Assembly: GCA_023935145.1 (NCBI GenBank)
Contig: CM043704.1
Location: 92,088,373 to 92,152,372, forward strand
Reading direction: 5' to 3'
Source: Bretschneidera sinensis
Lineage: Eukaryota; Streptophyta; Magnoliopsida; Brassicales; Akaniaceae
Length of the DNA: 64,000 nt
Shown piece by piece: positions 20,278-33,641 of this stretch (the first letter of the stretch is position 1; every line of letters begins with the position of its first letter). Both the position numbers and the translations under genes were made by a program. The notes under the pieces are model-generated. The model saw only the letters and a list, made by a program, of their open reading frames with translations. It was not told the origin of the DNA and searched no databases.

Positions 20278-23200
20278 ATGAATACCTCTACTATAGCACA
20301 GATTTACTCTTCTTTTACCGTCAAGCATCATCATTCAAGGATCTATTCTTGTTCTCTCCCCCCCTCCCTCCCACCCTCCACCCAAAAGAAAAGAACAAGG
20401 ACTGCCCTACCCTTGATTCAAAGTTCTTTATATGAAAAGTCCCGTCACTTTGACTTTGTGATCTTGGTAGCCATCGCTAATTTTGTCCGTCTTTTTATGC
20501 CCATCACTGGACTTGGCCAATGAAAAAAAACCACATCATGTGGGTAAACTAAAGTGTTAGTTTTTGTCCCTGCTTGAATCTGCTCTGTACCACTCGAGCT
20601 TCCCATAATTACTACCCGAGCATCATAGCGGTTATACGGGATAAAAGGGTTGGCTCCCAATCATCACTCTTATGAAAAGTATCTTACGTATTGCCAACAT
20701 TTGCTCATGTTTCTGAAGTTTGTTGACGAGCACTATTTACTTGGATAAATAAATCACTCAATCATGAAAATAAGCACATTCAAAGGCTAAACTAGTACTA
20801 GACCTTTTTAAAACAAACAGTTACTTGATCAAGCAAGAAATTTTTGAATTGCCATTAAGTTGGGGATTAAGTCAAACCTACTATCTATATTGTATAAACC
20901 TTTATTAATATTTTCATGTTTTGATACAAATTTAGTAACCGTTCTGCTTTGAATGTTGAAAATCGAATCAGCATTTTCTGCTTAATTTTATATTTAAGTC
21001 TCTTTCATTTTCTATTCTTTTTGAAAAATAAACTGATTTTGAGTGATTATCCATCAAGATCAGGATACTTACCATTCCATTGTCTGTAAATGCAGGTCCA
21101 GTTTGAACTTTGCTCGTCAGTTGTGCCCCGTTGTTAGGAATGTCTTCTGCCCTTAAGGAACATTGGAGAATATGCTTAGTTTTTCCAGCATTTCCAGTGT
21201 CAATGGTGCATTTCTTCTGTGGTTTGAACTTCGAACTATTTGTGATCACATATGTTAAATATTTGTGCATTTTTTTTCTTCCTTCGACTCTTAGCCTCAA
21301 GTTACGTTCATTATATTCAACACTATCCAAGATTTTCTTTTTCAACACTATCCAAGATTTATGGAGCTCTTTGAATAGGTCGATGAAAACTCATTGGAGT
21401 TAGCTTTTTAAAACATTAGAAAAGTTGAATTTTGTTTTTTAGTGTTAGGTTTTGAAAAATAATCCTTCACGTGGTTTTGCTTGGATAGGTTGCTTTCTTT
21501 GAAAACTCTCTCTCTCTCTCTCTCACAAGCACACAAATTTAGAAATGAAGTTTTGGCTGCCACACCGTCAAGGAGATGAGCTCAACCTGGGGAGGTCATT
21601 TCTTCTCATTCTATGGATCCACAAGAATAATTATGCATGCATCTATTTCTTTATTTTGAGTATGACATCATTTGACTTGGAGACTCACCATGTTTCACGG
21701 TGCTTAAGTAATTGTAGATTTGACAACATGTGGTTGGCTGCTATTTACAATTAATGAACAATGTTCAGTCGGATAAAGCCTGTGGTATGTGTTTCACATT
21801 ACCTCCCATTTCTCATAAAAGTTTTTCAAATTAGATTCTTTTCACATGCTTTTAAGTTTTGTGATTTACAGGCATAAATCACAATGTATAGGGATGGGTA
21901 GGGGCCTGCGAATTGTGCCCTGCCCGTTACATGTTTATTTTAAATTTCATTATCCATACGCATTTTTATTAGATTTTTCATTATTATGTATCCGTACCTG
22001 TTATATTATACGGGCACATGTACAAATCAAAGACAATACCTTACTCAGTTCAGACCCTACAATTTTTTTTTTCTATTTTAGAGAAAAATTTATAATGACA
22101 ATACAGTTTAATTCGTAAATCATCAATAATAATTCATAATCAATAATCAAGATATTACACATTTGACGAAAAAATCATGGGTTTGAACACTCGTAACATC
22201 ATATCTTTTTTTTTAAAATTATATTAAAAATATGTTTTATACATAAAAAAATATAATATTTATATAATCGGATTTACCAGGAATTGGAGGAGTTACCCAT
22301 ACCATATTTGTATATGTCAGGTATTAAAAACTAATATCCATAACCATCTAAAGCCGTTCTTCCCTAAGCGTAGTTATCTTTGTTGAAGTCATACATGCTA
22401 ATAAAATCAGTTTATCTATACTGTTGATGAATAAAATAGATTGCATGTGAGAATATCTTTGTTTGAAAAACAGTTTTTAAGAGGTGTACACGGTAGAGTA
22501 TGAAATGATTTTTGTATTTTTAAAATAAAAGTCAAACATAAAAGAAAAACTGTTATATAAATATTAAAAAAAAGTTAAAATTATATTTAAAAAATTATAT
22601 TTATTATTAATTTACTAAACATTAAATAATTTTTAGTTTTATTGTTATTTTATTATGTAAGAATCTTTCTTAATATTTGAGAGAAAATTTTCTTTTAACC
22701 ACTAAATACTTCACTTGTATATCATAAACCGAAACTATTTGTATGTCAATTAACGGTACCGAAAATTAATTTTCATTCTTTGCATTAATCTGAAAGTGAA
22801 GTTTTGTAATTTCCAATATATATGTATTCTTAAATAGTTTCAACATCTCTTGGTACACATGAAACATTGAATTGCAAACCCCTCAAGAGCCCAAATTTGA
22901 CTAATATATATATATATTTTTTGTATTGCTACAAGCTTTGAATTTTTGTTTGGATTTCAAAATGTCAATGTCAAGCATGCAATCGAAGGAAAAAAAGAAA
23001 AGAAAGATAATGTAGCCTTTTCAAGTCAAATAACCATTTCCAATTCTCATTAAGAAGTGATGCCGTGTAGGTTGTTCATAGTTGATACTGAAAGCTCTTA
23101 TGACTAAGATTTTCTTTTTATTGACTGTACTCTTGTGATTAAGATTTAATTGCCTTAAATCACCAAGTCTTCTGGTTAACATAAATTCACTTGTCACTAT

Positions 23201-25625
23201 AAGAAAAGGATGCATGTTATAAATTGAGCTCAAATAATATTGTAAAATTATAAATTTTCGGTTAATTTTTTTATTTGATTAAAATCTGAAAACAAATGAT
23301 AATATATATATATATATATATATATAGTGGTGTAATATGTGACAAAAATTTTTAAAAAGTGTGAGAGTTGTTTTTTTTTATAAAGAAATTATGAAAATTA
23401 TTTTATTAAGATTTTCACTCAGCAGTGTAAAATCCTATTTCACATGAAATTAATTTTTATAGATTCCAAACATTAGTAAAATTAGGTGTAACAATGGGTA
23501 GTTTACCCGCGAAATTTGAAATATTCATCAATGTTTGCTATTTGAATCTGAACTCGAGACCGTTAAAATTATGAAATATTATCCGTAACTGTGAAAAATC
23601 TATTTATTTCTATTCATTCCCGCTTAAATGGATATGATTCGGATCGGTTAATTGTGAAAAACCTTTGAATAATCGTCTTTTTTTTATGAATAGCAACGAT
23701 TAGGTTACTTACAAAATTTGACATATCTATCATTATATCCGTTTAGCTATCATGTTATCCGAATCTTAACTCGAAACCATTAAAATCATGAAATGCTATC
23801 AGTAACTGTAAAAAAACTCATTAATTTTTATCTATACTCGCTTAAACGGATGAGTTAGATTATTTAAATTTGAAAAACTTTTTTCGATATTACAAAATAT
23901 TTTAATTTACCTTTATTTATTTTGTTAATTTATTTTATTTCTTAACAAATATATTAATTTGAAAACTGATACCAAAACCTCACGACATCTAAATATTTTA
24001 GATTTGGACAATAATCTACCTTAAATATTATATCAGATTTGATGAGTTATTATTATAGAAGCTAATTTAGGACATTTGCATGTGATAATGTTACCACAAA
24101 ATAAATAGGCTTTTGTCTCTATTCTTAATTAGTCTCCCGATCACCTAACGCAGCCAACTATTTTTGTCATGCAAAAGTGCGCCACAATAAGTGTACCATA
24201 CTTCGCATTGTCATTGTATGCTTACCATATTTATAAATCAATGTGTCAAAACTACCCCTATATTTGCTTCAAATATCAGATGAGCACAGCTGGACCTTGA
24301 CAGGTGTCGTCCATGAAGCTTGACACATCAAGTGTATTAATTGAAATGACTAGACTACACCAATTTTTATTTTAAATGACAAAGTCATCCTCGATACTTC
24401 GTCTGTTAACAGGAGGCTAACAACGACCTCGTTTAGTCCACCTCGTTTGTCACATTTGTCTCACGTTGGGTAACTAAAATAGTAAAAAAATAAGTTGATA
24501 AAAGAAAGAAAAAAAAACTTTATTCATGTGTCAATTTGTCCACTATTAAAAAATTAAATCATTTTAAAATTCAATTTAAAGAATCGGTAAAAAAAATTCA
24601 ATTTCAAAGAATCAAATTTGCAGAGCTCATATCATGGATATCATTGTCTTACAATTTATAAATTTTACTTTGAGAAACGTTTAGGTGAAGTGTTTTTTTT
24701 CATATATGAAATTCATATAATTTTAAAACTAATTAAAAATATGAGATAAAAAGAATAATATATTTTTTTGATCGGTTCGATGAATTAGGGTGTACAAACG
24801 TTTGGTTCGATTGGTTAAAATTTTAATATATTTTTCAGTCGATTTTTTTAATTATTTTGATTAAATTAATCTAAGTATTTCGACATTAACCCATTGAATT
24901 GATTCCGGTCGATATAGTCGGTTAATCGATTAACTGACACTTTTTATATAATTAAGTTTTTAAATTTATTATATATTATATATTTAATGTATACTTAATA
25001 TTTTTTTTGTTTATTATATTATATTTATATTTAATATATTAATTAATTTTTTAATCAGTTAAAACGATAAAAAAATTAATTGTCAACAGACTGATTAACT
25101 TATATATATTATTCGATTAATCAATTTAGAACCGACTTGATATACTGAACTACCTGTTGCTAGTTCACTATATCAATGAGCTCAATCTTACTCAATCTTT
25201 ATTTTCTGTTTTAGCATTATTATTTGACTCTTTATACGTGGTTAATTATTTTTGGAAAAGTTTTTGTATGACACAATGGTTTATTTCACTGTTAAATGAT
25301 ATAAAAAAATCTTATTTTTATTAAAAATTAAAATAAACTCATATGTCATGTATATACTATGTTGGACAAATTTTTTTTTATTTTTTGGAGTCGATTTTTT
25401 TTTTGGGTTATAAACAAAATCTGAAAATAGAATATTAATCCTCTACAACATGAGTCACATGAACCCTACACTGTTTGCCTAAATTTGATAAGATTCATCT
25501 TTCATAAAAGCATATGATTCAAGTAAAAGGTACACCCAACAGGCCCAAATGAAAGTCAGAGAATAGCAGCTAGTGGCAACCTCGTGATTATATAGAAAAG
25601 GAAGCCCATTTGTCCTAAATGACAT
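20278..25625. other. AT-rich intergenic DNA
   Basis: No gene supported. Contains a C-rich run at 20358-20383, a CT microsatellite near 21508-21525, TA runs near 22902-22916 and 23302-23326, and a diverged duplicated segment (about 23.50-23.68 kb and 23.72-23.88 kb, offset about 217 bp; both share ACTCGA(G/A)ACC(G/A)TTAAAAT). Confidence 0.5.
20358..20383 (-). other. Potential G-quadruplex on minus strand
   Basis: The plus strand has five separate C runs of at least three in 26 bases. The minus strand therefore fits G3+N1-7 repeated four times. Isolated in AT-rich DNA; role unknown. Confidence 0.5.
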
Positions 25626-25855
25626 CAATAAGAAGAAGTATCAAGTGTCGCATACTCACAAAAAAACCAAACAGAAAGCAGAAGCAAATCCCAACCAAAA
25701 ATTGGTAGAGATTTGCAAGAAAGAACCCAACAAAGGTATAATTGCTGTTGATCATCCGTCATCCGTCTCTTCTGGTAAAGAAAAACCCAAATCAGATTTT
25801 TTGTTTTTGTTTTGGGGATTTGATCGAGGAATTAAAGCAAAGCAGCAAATTAAAA

Positions 25856-26053
25856 ATGGCAAACCAGCTAGAGAGCTTGGTGGAGTCGATCAAATCGAAG
25901 GTGAGATCATTGAAGAGATCGTCAAAGAAACCATACATAAAAATGGACAAGAGCTCAAGTGTTAAGGTAGAAATCCGTAGCAGAAAGGCAAAGAAGCTTA
26001 TCGACAAGACATTGAAGGTTGCTGATCGTCCTGGCAAGCGTACCATTTCTTGA
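25856..26053 (+). CDS. Small basic protein, 65 residues, function unknown
   Basis: ATG at 25856 starts MANQLESLVESIKSKVRS and the frame ends RPGKRTIS before TGA. The protein is rich in Lys, Arg and Ser and has no Cys, signal peptide or membrane segment. Residues 1-20 could form an amphipathic helix; KMDKSSSVKVEIRSRKA (about 29-45) looks like a structured core. The sequence has the regular composition of a real gene and resembles small conserved plant proteins I have seen without a function, but I cannot name the family. A leader of at least 200 nt precedes it. The same frame is open upstream to about 25742 without ATG, so this ATG is the best start. Confidence 0.6.
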   Translation: MANQLESLVESIKSKVRSLKRSSKKPYIKMDKSSSVKVEIRSRKAKKLIDKTLKVADRPGKRTIS

Positions 26054-26121
26054 CTCCATCCGTTTCTCTTATCATCTCTATTAACTCTTTTCAATGTAGA
26101 TATAAATTAGCTTTTAGCTTT

Positions 26122-26345
26122 GGAATTAAAATCACGGTGGAATTATAATTTTTTTTTCATCGTTAAAATTATTGAGAAAGATTATGATTACACGTTAATT
26201 TTAATTTTAAGTTTTAATTTTAAATATCATTACGATATGTTTGGTTTTCAAGAATTAAAATTTGGAATCAAAATTAAAGCGTAATCATATTCTTTTAACG
26301 TTACAATGACTGAAAAAAAGTTTGGTTCTACTCAATTTTAATTCC
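26122..26345. repeat. AT-rich fold-back repeat, possible MITE
   Basis: The ends are inverted (GGAATTAAAAT at left, ATTTTAATTCC at right). Inner segments also pair: AGATTATGATTACACGTTAA against AAAGCGTAATCATATTCT. About 224 bp, starting 68 bp after the small-protein stop. No clear target duplication was found, so the type is open. Confidence 0.45.
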
Positions 26346-28090
26346 TAAGAGTTTTTGGTTGTTTAATTATTAATCAGCCTGCCGATTGTGTTTTCTTAGC
26401 AAGGTTGGATGGGGGAATTGAACCGTTTCGGATTGGCTAACGAAAGAGCTTGGATTTTATTTTCTTTCCTTGATGATATCTTATGATTAATGAAATCATT
26501 AAACATCTCTCTCTCTCTCCTTTTCGTTTAGTGTACCCTACTTATGAGGGATGCCCTCAAGCTAAGTCGATATATTCGAGCTGGATTTCGAGTCAAATCG
26601 AAAGTAAGTTTGAAATTCGAATTTGATTAAATTTTGTATTATTTGAAATCAGTTAAATTATGAGCTTAAGCTTTTATTCATGAGTTTTAAAAAACTTTAA
26701 TAAATAATATAAATATATTTTTATAATTTAATAAATTAAAAATTTATATATAATAAATTTATAATATTGTAATACATATTTAAAATTTTATGATAACCGA
26801 ACGATTTTCAAACTTAATGAACTAGATATTCGGTTTGACTCGATTAAAATTATAATAACAAGCTTCTTTTAAAACTCAATTAAAAACGAAATTGGTCGGA
26901 ATCCCTCTCACTTGCGCATTGGGAATATTCTGTCTCGGTTGCATCTAGGCGGTCTGCCATCAGATAATTTAGATCCTAAGTGGGCCTTCAAGCATGCTCA
27001 TCACATGGTTCAAGTAAATTGCAAAGGGGAGGACTTGGGGCGACTATGCTGATTTTATAATAATTTATTTTTCTGAAATTTTAATTTAAATAAAAATTTT
27101 AAACTCTTAAAAATTAATTATTTTATTGATCATATATATTTAGAGCTTAAGATATCTAATGTATAAATTTTAAAATGTTTTTAATGAAAACGAGATTTTT
27201 TTCAATAATATAATTTATATATTTACCATTATACATCGACTTAACATTCTAAGGTAAAACTTAGAATAAAATTATTTCTGAAGTGGTTAAAAATCTTTTC
27301 AGCTGCAACAATTTTTTTTTTAAGTTTTAAAAATTTTAATTTATTTTTAAGATAAAACTTTTAATATTATAATAAAATTTTGATTTGATGCAAAAGTGAA
27401 AGTTGACATTTCTCACTTATTTGGTAGGATTTATAATTTTCTTATTTTATGAAAATTATGATTTTAAAAAAAATTAAATTCTCACTAATTTTTTCAAACA
27501 AACAATTAAAGACAATTCTTAGAAATGTATAGTTTTCACTTTGACTTTTCTCATAACGAACAAATTTGACTTAGTTAACTTTCCTAAATTCAATTTTCAG
27601 TTAAATCATAATTGGAGAAATCTTTATGATTAGAACAATCTCAAACAAAGTTAATCTTGTGTTTCTTTATGAAAGTCTGCTAGCTGCACTTGCATAACAT
27701 AACATTCTTATGATAACATTTCATGACAATTAGCGTTTCTTCCCTCCAAGTTTTCTTGGCAACCAAACACTTCAGATTTGAAAACACAAACGATGAAAAC
27801 AGCAGCTCACCGTATTGACAGTGGTCTGTAGATTCTGAGCAGCTCCATAGGTAAGGAAGACCAAACACTTTGTCCCAAAAAAATGTTTAACACCTAGTTT
27901 GGCAGATCCTATTTATGTCTATATTTCCTTTCCCTTGAGTTGAGATTCTGGGGAGAAAGATCTCAAAAATATAAGGGAAAGATGAACTTCGATTTTTTTT
28001 TTCTTTCTTTCGGAAAATCAAGCCATTTGCTTCCATGTTTACAGATTGATGCAAAAACTATGTTTACAGATTGATGAACTATGGAATACA
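26346..28090. other. AT-rich intergenic DNA
   Basis: Nothing recognised apart from a CT run near 26505-26520. Confidence 0.4.
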
Positions 28091-31000
28091 TTAATCAAAT
28101 CTTAACATCAACACGCAGTCCATGCACAAAGAGCTATATGATTTTGTTTACTGCAACAGAATTGCACTGTCATATAAACACCAGCATACATGGTATTGTA
28201 AAGTGATTATTGCACTCATTTTGCACCAAATTAATGAATTTTTAGGTTAAATAACTTCATAGCACCAGCCCTTAAACCCTTACCATTGCACAAGGTATTC
28301 ACAATTTCATACCAATCTATCCGGTGAGAAAAAAGGAAGCAATTGCACACAATCAACCACAGCTGCAAATCTTGGCAAGAAATTTTGAGAAAATAAATAA
28401 GATCATTGGCACACAACAAAAAAAAATCCACAAACAACAAGATAATTGTGCTCAAACAGAACTGCATTGTCAAACAAGCATCACCCAAGTTAATCGGGAA
28501 GTATGGTGATTATTGGGTATTGAGTCGCATTAAACATAGTCAACCCAATACACAATGAACATGATTCATCATTGAAAAAACAATAGGTGTACGATCCAAA
28601 ATCTACCAAATATCACATGAGTCAACAAACCAAGCCTCATCTAATCCCATGAAAAAATAACTTCCATCAGCAAGAATCTATGAGAACAAACGTTGCAAGG
28701 AAAAACAATCTCAATTTAACTGACAGGGGAAAATAAACTTGATTAACATCAAGAAGAAAAGAAACAAGAAGGTACCTTCTAAAGAAAAACCCCTGGATCT
28801 CCAAACTCTTTATCAACCACAGGTCAAAAAACACCCTTTTTACCATTCTTCTACAGAGAAACTTAAATCCATGTATTAACATTTAATAGAAAGATAATGA
28901 ATCGCAAACTGAAAACCAGGTAAAAGATGAAAGAAACCCAGATCAATCATCCTCTACACAGTGAATGCCAAACAAGAGAATCAACAACTTTTTCATAAGA
29001 ATGCATAAAGATATTGGAGGGTAAAATTTGGCTTAAACTCAGCCCTCTAAGAAAATCAGGCAACATATAATCAAACTGTGCAGCATGAATCCAACATACA
29101 AACTCAGAGCAGTCTAAGAAAGATCCCCAAAGAAGTCTATATAAAAAAAAACCAGGTAAAAGATGAAAGAAACCCAGATCCATTATCCTCTCTAAATGCA
29201 AAACAAGTGAACCACTTTTTCATAGGCATGCATAGAGATATTGGAGGGTTAAACCCGGCTTAAACTCTGCCCTCTACAACACCTACATTGAACATGCAAG
29301 GTATAATTAGACTGTTGCATCTACAGCATGAATCCAACAAAGCAAACTATATCAACATGTGACTCCAACTAGAGACTGCCAAGAAAGGAAACAGATAACC
29401 AACCAAACTTAAAGCAGAAGAAGAAGGATAAAATATATTTAAAAAACTCCCAAATGACAAGTTTGAATATGGAAAATGGTAATTCTTAAATCTCACGTAT
29501 CCAGCTAGATCATAATCAAACAGACTCCCTGATCCTAACTCTTCATCAACCACAAATCAACCAAAATTGAGAGATAACTCCCCTCCCTCCCCTCTCACCC
29601 CCCCCCCCCCCTTCTCCCCCCAAAAAAACAACTTTATACCTATACCACTCCTACTGAAAATGCAATTCCAAGTGCTAACAATCAAACCAAACAAGAACCA
29701 TGGTAGTCATCAAAACCCAAAAGGAAATCCATGATGCTAAGCTTGAAAACAGATAAGATGAACCTCTCATTCACAAGAAGGCTCACAAACAACAATTTAA
29801 CTGAGCTGCCATGTCTCCAAGCCATCTATCTACAGTACAAGTCCAATAGATGAAACTCAATGCTGATAAAGAGGGCATATCAAAGATAACTTCGATGATA
29901 ACAGAAAATCAATAACCAAAAGCAGATCCAATGAGTTATCACTTCTCCACAATACCAGAAACATGTTTCTTTACTAGCCAGCTACTAAAAGAATTGGCCA
30001 TAAAGAAGCTACATTAAAACAACACCGTCAAGGAACAAGGAAGAGAATAAAGGAATGGGAGAAATACATAAGAGAAAGTTACAAGAAAAGAAACACTCCG
30101 CATAATGAAATATATCTAGTTACATATGCCTAAACCCAAAGGAACATGAACCAAAAGAGCTCCTTGAATTAGTTGCATACCAATACTATTCGAAGAAGCA
30201 GATATCTTAAAACAAAACCATTATGAAAGGAGGAAGGAGTAAAGTACAGAGAAAGGTTACAATAAATAAAATACTTTACCCAATGACAAAAGTTCAAATA
30301 ACCAGAGGGAAACCTGAACCACCAGTGCTCCTAGACAGCAGTATACCCATATTTCAGCATGCCAGATTTTCAGCCACTCGAGGACAGAATGCTAAAGTAA
30401 ATACAAAGATACTTCTACACCCTACAAACAACAAAGCCAACAATTATCAAAATGAACCACAATATGACAATCATTGAATCTGTCCCCACTGATTAGCAGT
30501 GGCTGAAATAGAAACCTCGCTACATGAAAACTAATGGAAAGCCACTCTTTTAGTGAGTCCTTATATTTCAAAACCAATTCAACGTGTAAAAGCAATTGCA
30601 AGAATGCCTGAGCAGCGTAGGGCCAGAAAGTCTCTAGGTGTCTTGCAGTTGCTCAACTCGAGATCAAACCACGAGCCATACCTTATTGAGATCTTACCAT
30701 CAATACCCAGTTCATACGCTAAGAGCTAGATGATTTTTTTTTGCCACAAAAGAATATCACCACCATCCAAAATATTCAAACTAATGTATTTCAAAAATAA
30801 ATAAAAGAATAAATAGCGTAGGACTTACCCAACAGTCCCACAAGTTGGCTAAGTTCTTATTTCTTTAGAATTCAAGAGATTTGAAAATATAACATCAGGG
30901 CCACCAACAGCCGCAAATCATATAACTGCACTGCCATATGATGATTAGCAATAACCAAAAAAAAAATAAACAATAACATTGCCAATCACTGCAAGACAAT

Positions 31001-33000
31001 GTGTTCTTTAAAATAAGTTAAAAAAAAAACCACCCAAAACCCACAAACTACGAGATTCGTTCGCTTCAATAAAGCAATAAAAACATCGACTCGGTAGATA
31101 ATCTACGAGAACAGGATATGCAAAGAGAAACGATATCGAATTTAACTAGATGCATGACATTCGCAACAAAAAGATAATGTTGACCAATATAAAAACAATG
31201 GGCAAGCAACCGTCAAAAGAAATATGTGGATATCATCAAACAAACCCCATGATCCCGAATCTTCTTCAACATCAGCCCAATCATCTCCTACGAAAAAATC
31301 AAGATCCACATTTTAACAAAATAAGAACACAAACCATACCATATCCGATCAGTTCAATCAAGCAATCACAACTTCAACTCAGCAGAGAATCTACGAGAAC
31401 TGGATATGCAAGGAGAGATGATCTAGAATTTGACAAGATGCATGAAAGTACGCAACAAAAAGATCTCATGTGGACCAATATAACAACAATTGGCAAGCTA
31501 ACATCAAATGAAACTCCCACGATCCAACGGTTATCATCAAAACAATCCCCATGGATCCCAAATCTTCTTCAACATTAGGCCAATCCTCTCCTACAGGAAA
31601 ATCAAGAACCACATTTTAACGAAATAAGGCCACTTTGTTCTACCTCCCCTACTACTGCAAATGCAAATCTATATGATGTCAGTCAAACAAAAGATATGGC
31701 ACTGGCAAACACTCCTTCACAAGACAGATCACAATCAAACAGGCTCCCTGATCCTAACTCTTTGTCTACCACAGATCAACCAAAGTTCAGAGATAACCAA
31801 ACTTTACACCTCTACCTCTTTCACTGCAAATGCCAGATCCAGTTGTAGAAGTCAAACCAAACAAGAATTGTAGTTGCAATCAAAACACAAAAAGAAATCC
31901 ATGACACTATTGCTCCAAAAAAGATAAGATCAACCTCTCTTCCAAAAGAAGGCTCACAAACAATTATATAGCAGAGCTGCCTTGTCTCCAAGTCACCTAG
32001 AAGGCACATATATAACGCAATTATAACATCTACGTATAGTACCAGTACAATAGATGAAACTCAAGTCTAATAAAGAGGACATGTCATAGAAATTAATAAC
32101 CAAAAACAGTCTAAACGGATCAAATGAGTTATCACTTCTCCACAACACCAGAAGCATGTCTCTGTACTCCAAGAGACTACTAGAAGTGGCCAAAAAGCAG
32201 CTACCTTAAAAAAAACCCAAGAAACAAGGAAGAGAAGAAAGTATAGGCGGAAATAACATAAGAGAAAGTTACAAGAAATGAAACACTCCACACAATGAAA
32301 TATATCCACTTACTTATGCCCAAACCAAATGGAAACCTGAACTCCCACAGCTACTACAATTAGCTGCTGCATACGAATACTCCAACATTTTCCAGCCACT
32401 CTGACAACACAAGGTTGAAAAGTAAATTCAAAGTTACCATTTACACCTCAAAACAGAAAAACCATCAATCACCACAAGAGCAAAAGGTACATCAGAATAA
32501 ACCATGACATTATACTCTTCAGTCCATAGAGTTTTGATATGACCTAAGAGAAACCTGAAACACCAGAGGTCCTTGAATTAGCTGCATAGCAGTACTCCAG
32601 CACGACAATTTCCAGCCACTCTAATGATACAAGGTTAAAAATGCATTCAGAGATACCTTCTAAATGCAAGAAACAGCAAAACCAACAAATACCAAAAGAG
32701 AAAAGGTACAGCCTAATAAACCTCGGCATGATACTCTTGAATCCATAGAGTTTTATATCACCTACGAAGACAATATAAGAAACTAAGAGAAATGAGAAAC
32801 TAGTACAAACGCCAATTAACAAAAAACCAGCCATAATTAATACAGAACACTTCCAATAACAACCCTGAAAATTCACACAAACTTCTAATAAAGATGAAAA
32901 CTGAGCATGAATTAATAGCTACAAAGACCATGAAGCAAAACCCCAAAACACTTTAAAATAAAAACTGTTTTCTTTTTTTACTTATAAAAAAAAAATGTTT
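28090..33000. repeat. Field of decayed tandem and dispersed duplications
   Basis: No gene is recognised. Many segments recur with about 75-85% similarity by eye: 29508-29580 with 31727-31800 and 29670-30150 with 31838-32340 (offset about 2.2 kb); 28098-28160 with 30690-30750 (about 2.6 kb); 28920-29050 with 29155-29275 (about 236 bp); 31104-31160 with 31391-31447 (287 bp); 30308-30440, 32330-32480 and 32550-32700 as three relatives. The plus strand is A/C-rich and the minus strand T/G-rich, as in a plant intron or transcript read leftward. A long C run lies at about 29599-29612. Confidence 0.6.
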
Positions 33001-33417
33001 TCATTTTAAAATAAATAAATATATTTTTTAAACCCCCAAAACACTTTAAATTCTAGAGAATTATATCCTTCCACAATTCCTTTGCGAGAGAATATGAAAT
33101 ATATCCCTTTCCACACTTCTTTTGCGCGAGAATTTGAAAAACATAACATCTTCAGCATTCTAAAACCAACTGAAAACTGCAACAAGAGATTGCCCAAAAG
33201 TAACAGATAGCGTAGTTAACTTGATGAGGAAAATCCTAAGAATTGCATAACAACCAAACCAAACCACCAAACAGACACAAACAAAGCTATGCCACAAAAT
33301 TACACCCTTAGAAGTTAACAGACCAAGAATGACAGAACTGTATGTAACATCAGAACAGGAACCTGACACCATTTAAATAAATCACTTCAGAAGACCATAC
33401 CTTTGCAATCTGTTTGC

Positions 33418-33541
33418 GGCGAAATAATGGATTTTTAGGTTGAATAAATTCCACTTGACGGAACCAACCCTCAAATCTTGCAACAGATGCCTTTTTATAT
33501 AAATCAGGTCACGGTACCAGCCCTTTGCATTCGTTAAAAAC
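33418..33541 (-). other. Exon-like open segment ending at a donor site
   Basis: The minus strand is open through ASVARFEGWFRQVEFIQPKN to RRKQIAK, followed by a GT donor (AAG|GTATGG). A diverged relative lies near 28216-28320. It lies left of the cyclin fragment, in the same direction. I do not recognise a family; it may be a transcribed noncoding exon. Confidence 0.3.
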
Positions 33542-33641
33542 CCACGATTCTGTGATCAAACAGAAGAATCAATTAGACACTGAAACTTGGATTCATTTTA
33601 TATATCAAATACATGAAACTTATGCAAAAAGGACATCAAAC

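Noticed and set aside
25645..25965. 106-residue frame overlapping the small protein gene
   Set aside because: Lys-rich low-complexity text in another frame; mostly 5' leader. The 25856 frame has better protein character.
31150..31578. 142-residue frame in the duplication field
   Set aside because: Spans two copies of a noncoding repeat unit and has no domain; A/C-rich composition explains lack of stops.
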